NCBI GenBank assembly: GCA_003243425.1
Contig: QFQP01000023.1
Span: forward strand, 82,644 to 146,643
Source: Archangium gephyra
GTDB taxonomy: Bacteria > Myxococcota > Myxococcia > Myxococcales > Myxococcaceae
Length of the DNA stretch: 64,000 nt
Direction of reading: 5' to 3'
Made by a program: the position numbers and the translations under genes. Positions 43,358 to 53,414 of this stretch are shown here, in pieces. Below the pieces are notes generated by a model. The model was given only the letters and a program-made list of their open reading frames with translations. It was not told the DNA's origin and ran no database searches. Within the stretch, counting starts at the first letter, position 1. The number at the start of each line of letters is the position of its first letter.

Positions 43358-45709
43358 TCAGCGGCGCACGAGGTAGTTCACCGAGTCGAGCACCGCTCCG
43401 CTCGCGTCGCGCACCTCGAGCACGTGCTTTCCCTGCGTGGCGGGAACTCGGCCGGTGAACGGCGCCTTCAATTCGAGCGTGCGCTGACCGTCGATGAAGA
43501 CGGTCAACGTTCCATGCGACGGCGCAGCTCGAATGCGCACCGGGATCGCCTGATCTGCGAGCGGGAGATCAGCCAGCAGCAGGAACTCGCCGCCCTTCGT
43601 GGGGTTGAGCACGCGCGCGGTCTCGTCATCGGCGGTGTTGCCGAGGCACGCCGACGCCAGCCACGGCTCGCGTGAGAGACCTTCGTTGCGAGCCCAGTCG
43701 TAGAAGTCGAGCCCGAGGTCGGCGATGCGGCCTTCGCTCGCTGCGAGTTGCAGGCACCGCTGCTTGAGCTCCGGTGACAGCGAGGCCGAGAGCTGACCGT
43801 GCATCGAGCAGTCGTGCTTCGGCGCCGAGCCGGGAATGAACAACTCGTCCATCGCCGCGGGGCACGTGGGCCCGGCCCGGCCACCCGACAGCGGGCAGAT
43901 GCTCACCGCGTCGAGGTTCGCGCGATTGATGAGCGGCGCGGGCGTGAGGTTCTTCATCGACTTGTTCATCACGCGCTTGAAGACCGGGCCGGCGCCGGTG
44001 ATGCCCGAGACCTGAATCATCGGCGTGCCATCGAAGTTTCCGGCCCACACCGCGACCGTGCGTTCACGCGTGAAGCCGACGGTCCAGTTGTCGGAGTAGC
44101 CCTTCGACGTGCCCGTCTTCGCGGCCACCGGAAATTCGAAGCGCAGCGCGTTGTCGAGCCCGAAGGCGCGCGCGCGGGCGGCGTTGTCGCTCAAGATGTG
44201 CGCGACGAGCGCGGCCGCGCGTGAATCGGTGAAGCGGTGGGCCTTGAGCTCACGCGGAATCTTGAGCTCGGTGCCGTCGGCCTTGAACGCGCGGCGAATG
44301 GGAACGAGCGGCTTGAGCACGCCACCACGCGAGAGGCCGGAATACGCGCGCGCTGCTTCCCACAACGAGACCTCGCCGTTGCCGAGCGCCAGACCGAGGC
44401 CGTAGTGCTCGGCGCCCTGTTTCAGGGAGTCGAAGCCGGCGGCGTGCAGCACCTCGAGCGCGTTGCCGAGCCCCACGTCGTCTGCCACGCGCACCGCGGG
44501 CACGTTGTACGAGTTGGCGAGCGCTTCACGCGCGCGAACGGGGCCGTGCAGGCGACGATCGTAGTTCTTCGGCGCGTACGCGCCCTTCGGTGCGGCGAAG
44601 GCGGTGTCGAGATCGGGAATGACGGTGGCCGGCGTGTAACCGCGCGTGAAGGCCTCGGCGTAGATGAAGGGCTTGAGCGCCGAGCCCGGCTGACGACGCA
44701 TCTGAATGCCGTCGTTCTGCCCCTGAATCGATTCGTCGAAGAAATCGGCAGAGCCTGCGTACGCGAGGACCTCACCGGTTTCGTTGTCGACGACGACCGC
44801 GGCGGCAGAGCCAACACGGCGTTCGGCGAGCCGCGAGATCTCTTCGGCGATCTGCGCTTCGACCACCGGTTGGAGTCGTGGATCGATCGTGGTCTCGACC
44901 ACGACGGCCTCCTTCAAGCCCCAGCGCTCGAGGTTCGCCGCGATGTAGTTGACGAAATGCGGCGCGTTGAACGCAGCCCGGAAGTTGGTGAGGTCGAGCG
45001 GCTCGGCGCGGGCGACCTCGACGTCTTCTTTCGTCGCCAGGCCGGTGAGCTCGAGCCGGGCCAACACCCAGCTGCGACGCTCAGCGACCTTCGACGGCCG
45101 GCGGTACGGATCGTACGCGCTCGGCCCGCGCGGTATCGACGCGAGCATCGCCGCCTGACCGAGGGAGAGGTGCTCGGCTTTCTTGCCGAAGTACAGCTGC
45201 GAGGCCGCTTCGAGCCCGAAGGTGTTGTTCCCGAACGCAATGCGGTTCAGGTACTGCGTGAGGATCTCGTCCTTCGAGAGGTGCGCTTCGAGACGCAGCG
45301 CCCACATCGCCTCCTGGAATTTGCCGAGGAAGGTGCGTTCACGCGGAACGAGGGTGCGCGCGAGTTGCTGCGAGATGGTGGAGCCACCGGCGACCACGTG
45401 ACCCGCGCGGAAGTTCTGCTTCGCCGCGCGGAGCATGGCGATGGGTGAGACGCCGAGGTGCGAAGCGAAGCGGTGATCTTCAGCGGCGAGGAAGGCCGCG
45501 CGCACCTGCGCAGAGAGTTGTGAACTGGTGAGCGGTGTGGAGCGGCCGTCGTCCCGGCTGCGGAGCTCGCGGAGGAGGCCTCCGTCGCGATCGGTGATCT
45601 TCACGGAGACCACCGGTCGGTAGTCGAGGAGACCGGGCGGCAGTGGAGCAGCGATGAAGGCGAGCGCTGGTGTCAGCAGCACCAGCGCGACGGAGACGAC
45701 GCGCTTCAT
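43358..45709 (-). CDS. pbpC: penicillin-binding protein 1C, bifunctional
   Basis: 783 residues. A signal anchor is followed by a transglycosylase domain (EDHRF, GGSTISQQLAR, the EILTQYLN helix). The transpeptidase has SxxK in QPGSALKPF, SYN and KTGTS. A C-terminal PBP1C-type beta domain follows. In E. coli pbpC is paired with the alpha-2-macroglobulin gene yfhM, and the same pairing is seen here. The protein is thought to repair the wall where the macroglobulin has trapped attacking proteases. The ATG at 45709 gives the signal anchor; longer frames lie in random sequence. Confidence 0.93.
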   Translation of the reverse strand: MKRVVSVALVLLTPALAFIAAPLPPGLLDYRPVVSVKITDRDGGLLRELRSRDDGRSTPLTSSQLSAQVRAAFLAAEDHRFASHLGVSPIAMLRAAKQNFRAGHVVAGGSTISQQLARTLVPRERTFLGKFQEAMWALRLEAHLSKDEILTQYLNRIAFGNNTFGLEAASQLYFGKKAEHLSLGQAAMLASIPRGPSAYDPYRRPSKVAERRSWVLARLELTGLATKEDVEVARAEPLDLTNFRAAFNAPHFVNYIAANLERWGLKEAVVVETTIDPRLQPVVEAQIAEEISRLAERRVGSAAAVVVDNETGEVLAYAGSADFFDESIQGQNDGIQMRRQPGSALKPFIYAEAFTRGYTPATVIPDLDTAFAAPKGAYAPKNYDRRLHGPVRAREALANSYNVPAVRVADDVGLGNALEVLHAAGFDSLKQGAEHYGLGLALGNGEVSLWEAARAYSGLSRGGVLKPLVPIRRAFKADGTELKIPRELKAHRFTDSRAAALVAHILSDNAARARAFGLDNALRFEFPVAAKTGTSKGYSDNWTVGFTRERTVAVWAGNFDGTPMIQVSGITGAGPVFKRVMNKSMKNLTPAPLINRANLDAVSICPLSGGRAGPTCPAAMDELFIPGSAPKHDCSMHGQLSASLSPELKQRCLQLAASEGRIADLGLDFYDWARNEGLSREPWLASACLGNTADDETARVLNPTKGGEFLLLADLPLADQAIPVRIRAAPSHGTLTVFIDGQRTLELKAPFTGRVPATQGKHVLEVRDASGAVLDSVNYLVRR

Positions 45710-45761
45710 GCGCCCTCTCCATGCCCCGCTTCGCAGGGAGAGGGAGCTGTTGCGGTGACGA

Positions 45762-48700
45762 TCACTTCTGCGAGACCGACGTCGGCAGCTCGATGGTGAA
45801 GGTGCCGCCTTCGCTGCGCCCCCACACTTCAGGCTCGTACATGAGCTCGCCACGCGCAGGCTTCATGATGAACGTGCCCGGCGTGGTCGCGCGCGCCACG
45901 AAGCTGGTGACGTGCACGCCCGGGGGCAAGTGGTCGGCGAAGATCATCACCCGGCTGTCGCGCATCTCGACATGGTTGAACGGGCTCCAGAACCGGTACG
46001 CCCACGGGTTGTCGAAGTCTTCGCCACCTTCTTCCGCTTCACCTTCGTAGCCATCTTCACCACCTTCATTGTCGTAGCCGACGTCACGACGCTCTTCGTC
46101 CGGCGAACGGCCCAGCTTCGCGGTGGTGGCGAGCGAGGTGTCGACCGGCTCGAGACCGGCCGGCAGCGGCACCTCGAAGGCCACCCAGTGGCGCTCCTGG
46201 TTCGACGCCACGCGCACGCGAATGCGCACGAGATCACCGGCATAGAACTTCGTCGACTGACCACCACCGACGTAGGGCTCGAACCAGCGCTGCACGAAGA
46301 GCCCGTTGTCGATCGACGACGTCGGCATGGTCTTCGTCGCGTACTTGAGGAGCGCCGAATAATAGAGAACGCCGGTGCCTTCCTTCTTGAAGGTCAACTT
46401 CTGCTCGGCGCCCTGCGACTTCGCCAGCAGCTCCTTCATGGCAATGGTCTTCACCTCGGTCTTCATCGAGCGGCCCTTGAACGCCTGGCTCATCAGCTCG
46501 CCGGTGCCCATGATCAACGACGCCGTGTAGTCGGGCGTGTCCTTCTCTTTGGTGCGCAGCACCTGCGTGAGCCCGATGAGCGACCACGCCGCTTCCTGCG
46601 TGGTGCGCCACTCGCCATCACCCTGACGAACCCCGGTGAGGTACTTCGCCATCTTCCCGACGTACGGGTGGTCGGGAGAGATGTCGGTGAGCGCCTGCAA
46701 CACCGCGCCCGTGGTGCGCGTGTCGGAGTTGAACAGCGTCGCGTACGTGGCGGAGTTCACTTCGGCGAAGGTGATGCCCTTCGGTGACTCCTTCGCGTTG
46801 TTGAGGATCTCCTGCAGCAGCGCGTTGGCCTGCTTGCGGTCACCGCCGCCGACGAACATCGCGTTGGCGAGCAGCGCCTTGCTGAACAACGAGAGCTGAC
46901 CGCGACGCGCATAGAGCTCGGCGTAGGAGGACGACTTCGGCTTCTTCATGCGCGCGAGCACGTAGCTGGCGAACACGCGCGTCTCGTCACCGCAGTACAG
47001 GTTCGACCAGCAGCCGCCGCAGTTCCCGCCGACCACCTGGGTGAGGTACTCGGCCGCGCGATCGAGCCGGTCCTTCGGCACCGAGAAGCCCACGTCCTTC
47101 GCGCGCGACAGTGCCATCGTCGCGTACGCCGACGTCCACGGGTCGCTGCACATCGAGGTCGGCCAGTAGCGGAACGAGCCGTTGCCGTCCTGCAGCGCGA
47201 GAATGCTCTTCACCGTCGCGTCGATGACCTGATCGGGATCCTTCTTGTCGGACACGTCGAGCGTGCCGAACAGATACGTATTGATCAGCGCGTTCACTTC
47301 ATCGTTCGCGGCCGCCTTCTTCGCGTCGCGGCCCGGCCACGGCACCCCGAACTGCCCGGCGATTTCCCGCAGCGCGATGAACGGCACCAGCCGCGAGCTC
47401 TGCTGTTCGAGGCAGCCGTACGGGTACTCGATGAGCTGCTGGAAGCCGCGGTCGAAGCCCCCGAGCGACGTCGACGCCATCGAGACGGTCAGACCGCCCT
47501 GATCTTCCCAGACGTCTTTCGGAGGCACGATGCCTTCCACACGCTGATCCGTGGTGTCGCCATAGGTGGCGACGGCATCGAGTTCCGTCGGCAGCTCGAT
47601 GGGAATCTTCTGCTCCACGCCATCGCTCGCGCCGCCGCCCTTCACCAGGAAGCGGAACTTCGCGACGCCGGGCTTCGTGCCCTTGAAGCCGAAGCGGACT
47701 TCCTTTGGCGCGCCTTCGTTGATGACGACCTTCTGCTCGCCGGCGCCAGACAGCTCAGCGCCACCTTCGACAGTGGCGGTCACCGTCACTTCGCCCGCGG
47801 AACCACCGTGCGCGTGCACGACGACACCGGCTTCGAACGCATCACCGACGCGCGCGAACCGAGGCAGCGCCGGCAGCGCCATCACCGGCTTGTTCACCTG
47901 AATGCTGACGTCGCCGCTGCCGAAGCGATCGGCCTGCGTGACCACCACCGCCATGATGCGGAAGGTCGTCAGGTTGTCCGGCAGGTTGAACGAGGTGCTC
48001 GCCACGCCGTCCTTCACCTCGAGCGTGGGCGCGAACAACACCGTGGTCTTGAAGTCGTTGCGGAAGCCGGCGCCTGAACCATCGCCACCGCCGCCGCCCT
48101 GCTCTTCACCCTTCTCTCCGTAGGCGCGTTTGCGCACCAGGTGCAGCAACGGCTCGCCCATGCGCACCGACAACGCGCGCTCGGGGAAGATCGACGCGAT
48201 GGGATCGGGCGTGGTGTACGCCGTCAGACGCAGCACCGCTTCGTCGACGACGAACAACGTGACTTCGCCATTGGCCGGCGCGCCCTTGTTGTCCTTCACG
48301 TCGAGGGTGACGTTCACCTTCTCGCGCGGCTGGTAGTCGGTCTTGTCGGTCTTCACCGCGACCGCGAGGCGCTTGCTCTTCTTCTCGACGTTCAACTTCA
48401 CCAGCCCGACGCGCGCGTTGGGCCGGCCGGGGTCGTCACCGGTCTCGATGCCGCCTTCCTTCGAACGCGGGTGCATCAGCAGCACGCCGGCGAACACGTT
48501 GGGCACCATGTCTTCGGTGATCGGCACGTCGACGGTGACGACGGAGCCCTTCAGGTCGATCAACCGGCGCGACAGCACGCCTTCGCGCTCGACGGTGAAC
48601 ATCGCCTTGGCCTCGGGGTACGGCGACTTGATGAGCACCTTCGCGACGTCACCCACGTCGTAGCTCTGCTTGTCGGTCACCAGCTCGAGGCGGTCGGTGT

Positions 48701-51700
48701 CGCTGCGCTGCCACGCCACCCAGTCAGAGCCCGTGGCGTACACGCCCATCGACGCGGAGTGCGTACGGCCCTGCTCGTCTTTCACCGAGCCGCGCACGAT
48801 GTAGAAGCCCGCGGTCGTCGGCTTGAACTTGCAGGGCACGATGTCGTTGCCCGACTTGAGCTCGCACTTCGCGACTTCCGTCTCGACCGGCTCGGAGATC
48901 GTCGAGAACGACCCCGACGCGTCCTTCTGCTTCACCGACTTCCACGTACGGCTGGTGACGGTGACGGTGAACGGCTTGCCCGACGCGCGCTTCTTCTGCG
49001 TATCGAGCACCAGCGCCTCCATGCCGTACTCGGTGCCGACCGAGAGGAAGTACGACGGCGAGCGCAGGCCGACGTAGTAGCTGGCCGGGTGCACGGTCAC
49101 TCCGGTGCGGCCGGCGACCGACTGGCGGTTCACGTCGGTGACTTCGGCTTCGAAGGTGTAGGTGTACGGCTTTTCGCCCGGCGCTTCGGTGACGCCGGCC
49201 TTCACCGCCAGCGCGCCCTTCGCGTCGGCCTTGCCCTCACCTGACGCGAAGAAGCCGCTCGAGTCCTGCGGCTGATGGTCGTCCCACCACCAGGTCTCCT
49301 GGCCGAACGTGAAGCCCTGCTCACCTTCGGCGGTGAACGAGGTCTGCGTGCGCTGTGACGACCACTTCACCTGCACGTCGTTCATGGCGCCGCCGAACAG
49401 GTAGCGCGCGAACACCGACACCTCGAGCGGCTCGCCAGCGACGAGGTCGTCCTTCTTCGACTCCACGTCGACGCGGAACTGGGGCGCGCGGTACTCCTCG
49501 ACACGGAACGACGTCGACACGTTCACGTCACCGCCGGTGACGTTGCCGCTCGCCGAGGCGCTGAAGTAGCCGGTGGGCGATTCCTTCGGGATCGCGACCT
49601 TCGTCGAGAACGTGCCGTACTTCGTGACCTTCACCGTCTCGGTCTTCACCTTCTCGCCGCGCGAGTCGCTCACGGTGAGCGTCAGCGTGCTGCCTTCAGC
49701 CGGCGCCCGCAGCTCGCCGAGCACGCGGTACCGCACCACGCCCTTCAGATAGACCTCGTCGCCCGGCTTGTAGATGCCGCGATCGGTGAACACGAACGAG
49801 CTCGACTGCGGGCGCTCACCTTCCCAGCCCTGGCTCAAACCGAACTCGTACGGCTCGATGCCGCTCGACCAGGTGTTGGCGGTGGCGGAAACGTCGCCGT
49901 CCTTCTGCGCGACGACGAGCGCGAACGGGTATTCCCACTCGTACTTCGGCGCCTTGAGCTTGAGCGCCGTCGCCCCCGGGATGTCGGCGAAGCCTTCGGC
50001 GTTGGTCTTGCCAACCCACGTCTGTGAACCCGCCGAGTCGTAGACGCTCACCTCGGCATCGGCGACCGGCTTGCCGTCGGACAGCCGCGTCACCCACGCG
50101 AGCGACGACTTCGGGCCGACCTTGATGTGCGCGGCGAGATCGCTGACCTGAACGACCTGCTGGTAACCGTTCTGCGGCTTGTATTCGAGCTGCTGCGAGT
50201 TCACGCGAACCAGCGCGAGGCCGACCTTCTCGGCCCCGAAGATCTTCTCGAGCTTCAGCGGGTGAACACGGGCGTCGTTGCGCGCGTACTTGAGCTTCTC
50301 GGTCTCGGAGAAATCCGCAGCGCGGCCCAGCTCGGTCGCGTTGTCTTCACTGCCCGAGAGCACCTTGGCGAGCTCGGGCACGGTCAACTTCCACATCGAC
50401 ACCTCGAGGGTGTCGAGGTTCGACACTTCGACGGGAACGATGGGCGCCTTCTCGGACTTCTCGACGAGACCGAGCGAGCCACCGGTGATCAACGACGGCG
50501 CCAGATCAGCCGTGCGCAGCGTGACCTTGAGCCCCTCGGCGGCCGATTGCTTGAACACGTCGCCGGTGCCGGGGGCGATCTCGATCTTGTACTGCACGCC
50601 GGGGCGCCACTTGCCGCTGATGCGGGCGACGGGCCGGCGGTTGGCCATCTCCCACTCCGATTCCGGAGCGTCGGCGCTCGAGTTGTCCCAGTTGAGCTCG
50701 ACTTCCGGCGAGACCTTGATGCGCGTCTTGAGCGACTCGAGGTCGAGCTCGTTGGTGCTGTAGATGACCAGCGGCCCGTACGGACAACGCCACTCGCCTT
50801 CGCAGAAGCGGCCGCTCTCGAGCTTCATCGGGCCGTACGTGCGGAAGCCGAAGCTCTCGGCGCCATTCATGGTGAGCGCGCCCGACTTGCCGTGCAGCGA
50901 CGCGTCGATGGTGACCGAGATCTCGGAGTCGAGCGGCAGATCGCCGGCAGGATCGATGACGTAGCGCGTCTGCTGGTTGCGGTAACCGCGCTCGCCGTCG
51001 CTCAACGGCTCGTAGGGGCGACCGTTCTTCTTCGCCTCTTCCATGGCCGCGCGCCGCTCGTCCTGAATCGACGTCTCTTTGATGACCTTCACCGCGATCG
51101 GCTTGCCGCCAGCGGTCAGCTTGAGGGCCTTCTCGAGGTCGGCCTTGTCGACGGGCTGGTTGAACAGCAGCGACAGGTTCGCATCGGGCTTGAGCCAGCG
51201 ATTGCCGCGCGCGGGTGACACGTCCTGCAGCTGCAACCGCGGCGTGGTGAAGGAGAACGTGTAGTCCTCCTTCAGCTTCGCGCCGTCGAGGGCCACGAGG
51301 TCCTTGAAGACGGTGACCTTGAACTCGGTCGAGTACGGCACGAGACCGCTGGGCACGAACTCGGCCGTCGACGAACCGAGCCAGCGCCACTCACCTTCGA
51401 GGTCCGGTTCGATCTTCGCGAAGGGCTTCTTCGCGTCGGCGGCGCGTTGATCTTCGACCATCTCCAGCGACTTCACGGGCCGCGAGAAGGTGACGGCGGG
51501 CCGCACTTCGCCTTCCTGCTCTCCCTGAGGCCGCGCGGTGACGACGGCGAGATCTTCGCCGGCGCCGGGTAACGATTCGGGATCGACGTCGAGGTCCGGC
51601 GCCTTCGGCAGCGGGTTGAGCACGCGCGACGGGTCGTCGGTGGTGCCCTTCATCGGATCCGTCGGCGTCTTGTCTTTGTCGCCGCAGGTGCAGCCGATCA

Positions 51701-51737
51701 CGAAGACCAGCGACAGCGGGAGCAGTCGTCGAAACAT
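45762..51737 (-). CDS. bacterial alpha-2-macroglobulin lipoprotein (YfhM-like)
   Basis: 1991 residues. The lipobox VIGC follows a short signal at the ATG 51737. MG-type beta domains fill the first 1200 residues, with a bait-region-like Gly-rich stretch (EEQGGGGGDGSGAG). The thioester CLEQ occurs in YPYGCLEQQSSR. An alpha/alpha toroid with repeated helices and a receptor-binding-like domain end the chain; an acidic insertion (GGEDGYEGEAEEGGEDF) sits near the C-terminus. It traps proteases in the periplasm covalently. It is 52 bp upstream of pbpC on the same strand. Confidence 0.92.
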   Translation of the reverse strand: MFRRLLPLSLVFVIGCTCGDKDKTPTDPMKGTTDDPSRVLNPLPKAPDLDVDPESLPGAGEDLAVVTARPQGEQEGEVRPAVTFSRPVKSLEMVEDQRAADAKKPFAKIEPDLEGEWRWLGSSTAEFVPSGLVPYSTEFKVTVFKDLVALDGAKLKEDYTFSFTTPRLQLQDVSPARGNRWLKPDANLSLLFNQPVDKADLEKALKLTAGGKPIAVKVIKETSIQDERRAAMEEAKKNGRPYEPLSDGERGYRNQQTRYVIDPAGDLPLDSEISVTIDASLHGKSGALTMNGAESFGFRTYGPMKLESGRFCEGEWRCPYGPLVIYSTNELDLESLKTRIKVSPEVELNWDNSSADAPESEWEMANRRPVARISGKWRPGVQYKIEIAPGTGDVFKQSAAEGLKVTLRTADLAPSLITGGSLGLVEKSEKAPIVPVEVSNLDTLEVSMWKLTVPELAKVLSGSEDNATELGRAADFSETEKLKYARNDARVHPLKLEKIFGAEKVGLALVRVNSQQLEYKPQNGYQQVVQVSDLAAHIKVGPKSSLAWVTRLSDGKPVADAEVSVYDSAGSQTWVGKTNAEGFADIPGATALKLKAPKYEWEYPFALVVAQKDGDVSATANTWSSGIEPYEFGLSQGWEGERPQSSSFVFTDRGIYKPGDEVYLKGVVRYRVLGELRAPAEGSTLTLTVSDSRGEKVKTETVKVTKYGTFSTKVAIPKESPTGYFSASASGNVTGGDVNVSTSFRVEEYRAPQFRVDVESKKDDLVAGEPLEVSVFARYLFGGAMNDVQVKWSSQRTQTSFTAEGEQGFTFGQETWWWDDHQPQDSSGFFASGEGKADAKGALAVKAGVTEAPGEKPYTYTFEAEVTDVNRQSVAGRTGVTVHPASYYVGLRSPSYFLSVGTEYGMEALVLDTQKKRASGKPFTVTVTSRTWKSVKQKDASGSFSTISEPVETEVAKCELKSGNDIVPCKFKPTTAGFYIVRGSVKDEQGRTHSASMGVYATGSDWVAWQRSDTDRLELVTDKQSYDVGDVAKVLIKSPYPEAKAMFTVEREGVLSRRLIDLKGSVVTVDVPITEDMVPNVFAGVLLMHPRSKEGGIETGDDPGRPNARVGLVKLNVEKKSKRLAVAVKTDKTDYQPREKVNVTLDVKDNKGAPANGEVTLFVVDEAVLRLTAYTTPDPIASIFPERALSVRMGEPLLHLVRKRAYGEKGEEQGGGGGDGSGAGFRNDFKTTVLFAPTLEVKDGVASTSFNLPDNLTTFRIMAVVVTQADRFGSGDVSIQVNKPVMALPALPRFARVGDAFEAGVVVHAHGGSAGEVTVTATVEGGAELSGAGEQKVVINEGAPKEVRFGFKGTKPGVAKFRFLVKGGGASDGVEQKIPIELPTELDAVATYGDTTDQRVEGIVPPKDVWEDQGGLTVSMASTSLGGFDRGFQQLIEYPYGCLEQQSSRLVPFIALREIAGQFGVPWPGRDAKKAAANDEVNALINTYLFGTLDVSDKKDPDQVIDATVKSILALQDGNGSFRYWPTSMCSDPWTSAYATMALSRAKDVGFSVPKDRLDRAAEYLTQVVGGNCGGCWSNLYCGDETRVFASYVLARMKKPKSSSYAELYARRGQLSLFSKALLANAMFVGGGDRKQANALLQEILNNAKESPKGITFAEVNSATYATLFNSDTRTTGAVLQALTDISPDHPYVGKMAKYLTGVRQGDGEWRTTQEAAWSLIGLTQVLRTKEKDTPDYTASLIMGTGELMSQAFKGRSMKTEVKTIAMKELLAKSQGAEQKLTFKKEGTGVLYYSALLKYATKTMPTSSIDNGLFVQRWFEPYVGGGQSTKFYAGDLVRIRVRVASNQERHWVAFEVPLPAGLEPVDTSLATTAKLGRSPDEERRDVGYDNEGGEDGYEGEAEEGGEDFDNPWAYRFWSPFNHVEMRDSRVMIFADHLPPGVHVTSFVARATTPGTFIMKPARGELMYEPEVWGRSEGGTFTIELPTSVSQK

Positions 51738-51978
51738 GGATTTTCCCCTCGAGTAAGGAAATGAGCGCGCGCGGTTGTAGCTGATCAACGTCATGCGAGC
51801 GCCGGTTTCAGTGCCGGTGTCGTGCCGCGCCACAACTGGGCGCGATCGCTGTGACGCCTCGCCTCAACTGTGGCGTTCCTGCGGGCCGTAAGCCGCGATT
51901 TCCCTCGGAACGTGGGTCGGCACGCACGCTGCAGTGCGGTCGGTCAGCAGCAACAACCCACCAACCAGGAGCAACACA

Positions 51979-52335
51979 ATGGCTACGGCAACCCAGGCGA
52001 ACGGTTTTCAGACGTCGGTGAAGAAGGTCGCGGACGCGGTGATGGAAGGTGACCTCGAGACGGCGCAGCGCAGCGCGACGCTGGCGGCGAAGAAGGCCAG
52101 CCAGGCTGCGAGCAAGGTGGCTGACGAGCTCGCCACGACCGCGAAGGCGCACCCCGTCGCCACTGGCGCAATCATCTTCGGCGCTGGCGCGCTGGTCGGG
52201 GCGCTCCTCAACAGCCTGCTCCGTCCGACGCCGTCTGCCGGCCAGGTGCTGCTGAACGCGCTCAAGGACGGCACCAACGCGGCCTCGCACTCGCTGTCGT
52301 CGGGCATCTCGATGGCGCGTCGCGCGATGCGCTGA
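51979..52335 (+). CDS. small membrane-anchored protein, DUF883 (ElaB/YqjD)-like
   Basis: 118 residues from an ATG with AGGAG at 51967-51971. A helical, charged N-terminal part is followed by HPVATGAIIFGAGALVGALL, a Gly-rich membrane segment as in the C-terminal anchor of ElaB/YqjD proteins. Those bind ribosomes at the membrane in stationary phase. It is followed 51 bp later by a DUF1328 gene, so the pair may be a stress-induced envelope operon. Confidence 0.75.
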   Translation: MATATQANGFQTSVKKVADAVMEGDLETAQRSATLAAKKASQAASKVADELATTAKAHPVATGAIIFGAGALVGALLNSLLRPTPSAGQVLLNALKDGTNAASHSLSSGISMARRAMR

Positions 52336-52386
52336 ACAAACCACCACCAACCTCTCACGTTCACTGAAGTCTGAAAGGAGCACACC

Positions 52387-52551
52387 ATGCTGTACTGGGC
52401 TGCAGTCTTCTTCATCATCGCGTTGGCCGCTGGCGTCTTTGGTTTCACCGGCATTGCGGCGAGTGCCGCGGGCGTTGCGAAGATTCTCTTCGTCGTCTTC
52501 CTGGTGCTGGCGATCATCTCGCTCATCACCGGCCGGCGAAAGCTGACCTGA
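52387..52551 (+). CDS. DUF1328 (YtjA-like) small membrane protein
   Basis: 54 residues with two membrane helices. MLYWAAVFFIIALAAGVFGF, an Ala-rich GIAASAAGVAK loop and a tail ending in TGRRK are the exact layout of DUF1328 proteins. AAAGGAG lies 7 bp upstream of the ATG. The function is unknown; homologues are often stress-induced. It is too short to be found by a length-limited search. Confidence 0.85.
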   Translation: MLYWAAVFFIIALAAGVFGFTGIAASAAGVAKILFVVFLVLAIISLITGRRKLT

Positions 52552-52588
52552 CCTCGCACTTCGCTGATGCCCTCACGGGCGTCGCCTT

Positions 52589-52638
52589 CATCGGCTCGTG
52601 TCGCGTCGCTCCCGGCGCGTCACGAGCCGATGTCTTTT
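52589..52638 (+). terminator. intrinsic terminator after the small membrane protein operon
   Basis: A perfect 12-bp inverted repeat (CATCGGCTCGTG at 52589-52600, complement at 52621-52632) is followed directly by TCTTTT at 52633-52638. The distance from the DUF1328 stop is 37 bp. This is the clearest Rho-independent terminator in the window. Confidence 0.75.
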
Positions 52639-52691
52639 GGGGGCCGTCGTCTTCGGCGTAACCACGCCCCACAGCCACGCGCAGGGGCGTC

Positions 52692-53414
52692 GTGAGCAGC
52701 GGGCGTCAGCATCAGGTGGCGAAGATCTGGCCGTGGCTCCCGACGTTCCGCCTCGCCGCCGAATACGAGAGCCTGCAGCGCGCCTCGATGGCGAACGGCG
52801 TGACCGTGTCGGCGGTCGCGCGCACCATCAAACAGCTCGAGCAGGAGCTCGGGTTCCCGGTGTTCGTGCGCGAGAAGACCGGTGTTCGACTCACCCCGCG
52901 AGGGGAACGGCTGCTGGAGGCGACCCGCGGCGGTATGCGCGTGGTCGACGACGTGCTCAACCCCCGAGACGCGTGGTGCGTCGCCGCGGAGCCACCGATG
53001 TTTCAGGGGTTCCTGGCTTCAGCAGCCCCGCTCGACGACGACCTCCACCACCAACCGCCCATGCGCGCAGAGCACGCCGCCCCCGCCCTCGCGCACGGTG
53101 AGCTGGACCTGTACGTCGGGAGCGCCCCGCTGAGGCACCAGGCGCTGCAGTCGCAGGCGCTGGGATCACTGCCCATGGTCTACGTCTCGCCGCCGGGCGC
53201 GCCGCAGCAGGTGATGGCACCGCTCGACGAGCTGCAGCCCTCGCTCATTCTCGCGCGCAGACTCAAGCAGCGGCTGTTGCTGCCGGCGCTGCTGGCGCCT
53301 GAAACCTGGCCCCGAGAACGCGCCACGCCGCTGCACGTGTTCGTCACCTTTCGACGGGGCTGTGCGGCGCGCAGCGCACGGCTGGTCGAGGCGCTGCGGT
53401 CCGGGCTCGATTGA
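52692..53414 (+). CDS. LysR-like transcriptional regulator, short effector domain
   Basis: 240 residues from GTG; LysR proteins usually have about 300. Residues 15-75 form the winged helix: FRLAAEYESLQRASMANGVTVSAVARTIKQLEQELGFPVFVRE. It ends with a typical LTPRGERLLEA. The rest is shorter than the normal effector domain, with weak similarity to its strands (GELDLYVGSAPL, LGSLPMVYV). It may have lost ligand binding. Its 3' end overlaps the convergent DM13 gene by 71 bp. Confidence 0.68.
   Translation: MSSGRQHQVAKIWPWLPTFRLAAEYESLQRASMANGVTVSAVARTIKQLEQELGFPVFVREKTGVRLTPRGERLLEATRGGMRVVDDVLNPRDAWCVAAEPPMFQGFLASAAPLDDDLHHQPPMRAEHAAPALAHGELDLYVGSAPLRHQALQSQALGSLPMVYVSPPGAPQQVMAPLDELQPSLILARRLKQRLLLPALLAPETWPRERATPLHVFVTFRRGCAARSARLVEALRSGLD

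Noticed and set aside
42489..43675. Long plus-strand frames over the 21-bp array as a real repeat protein
   Set aside because: The heptad changes frame at irregular units, no signal peptide or good ribosome site is present, and one frame runs antisense into pbpC. Kept as a repeat instead.
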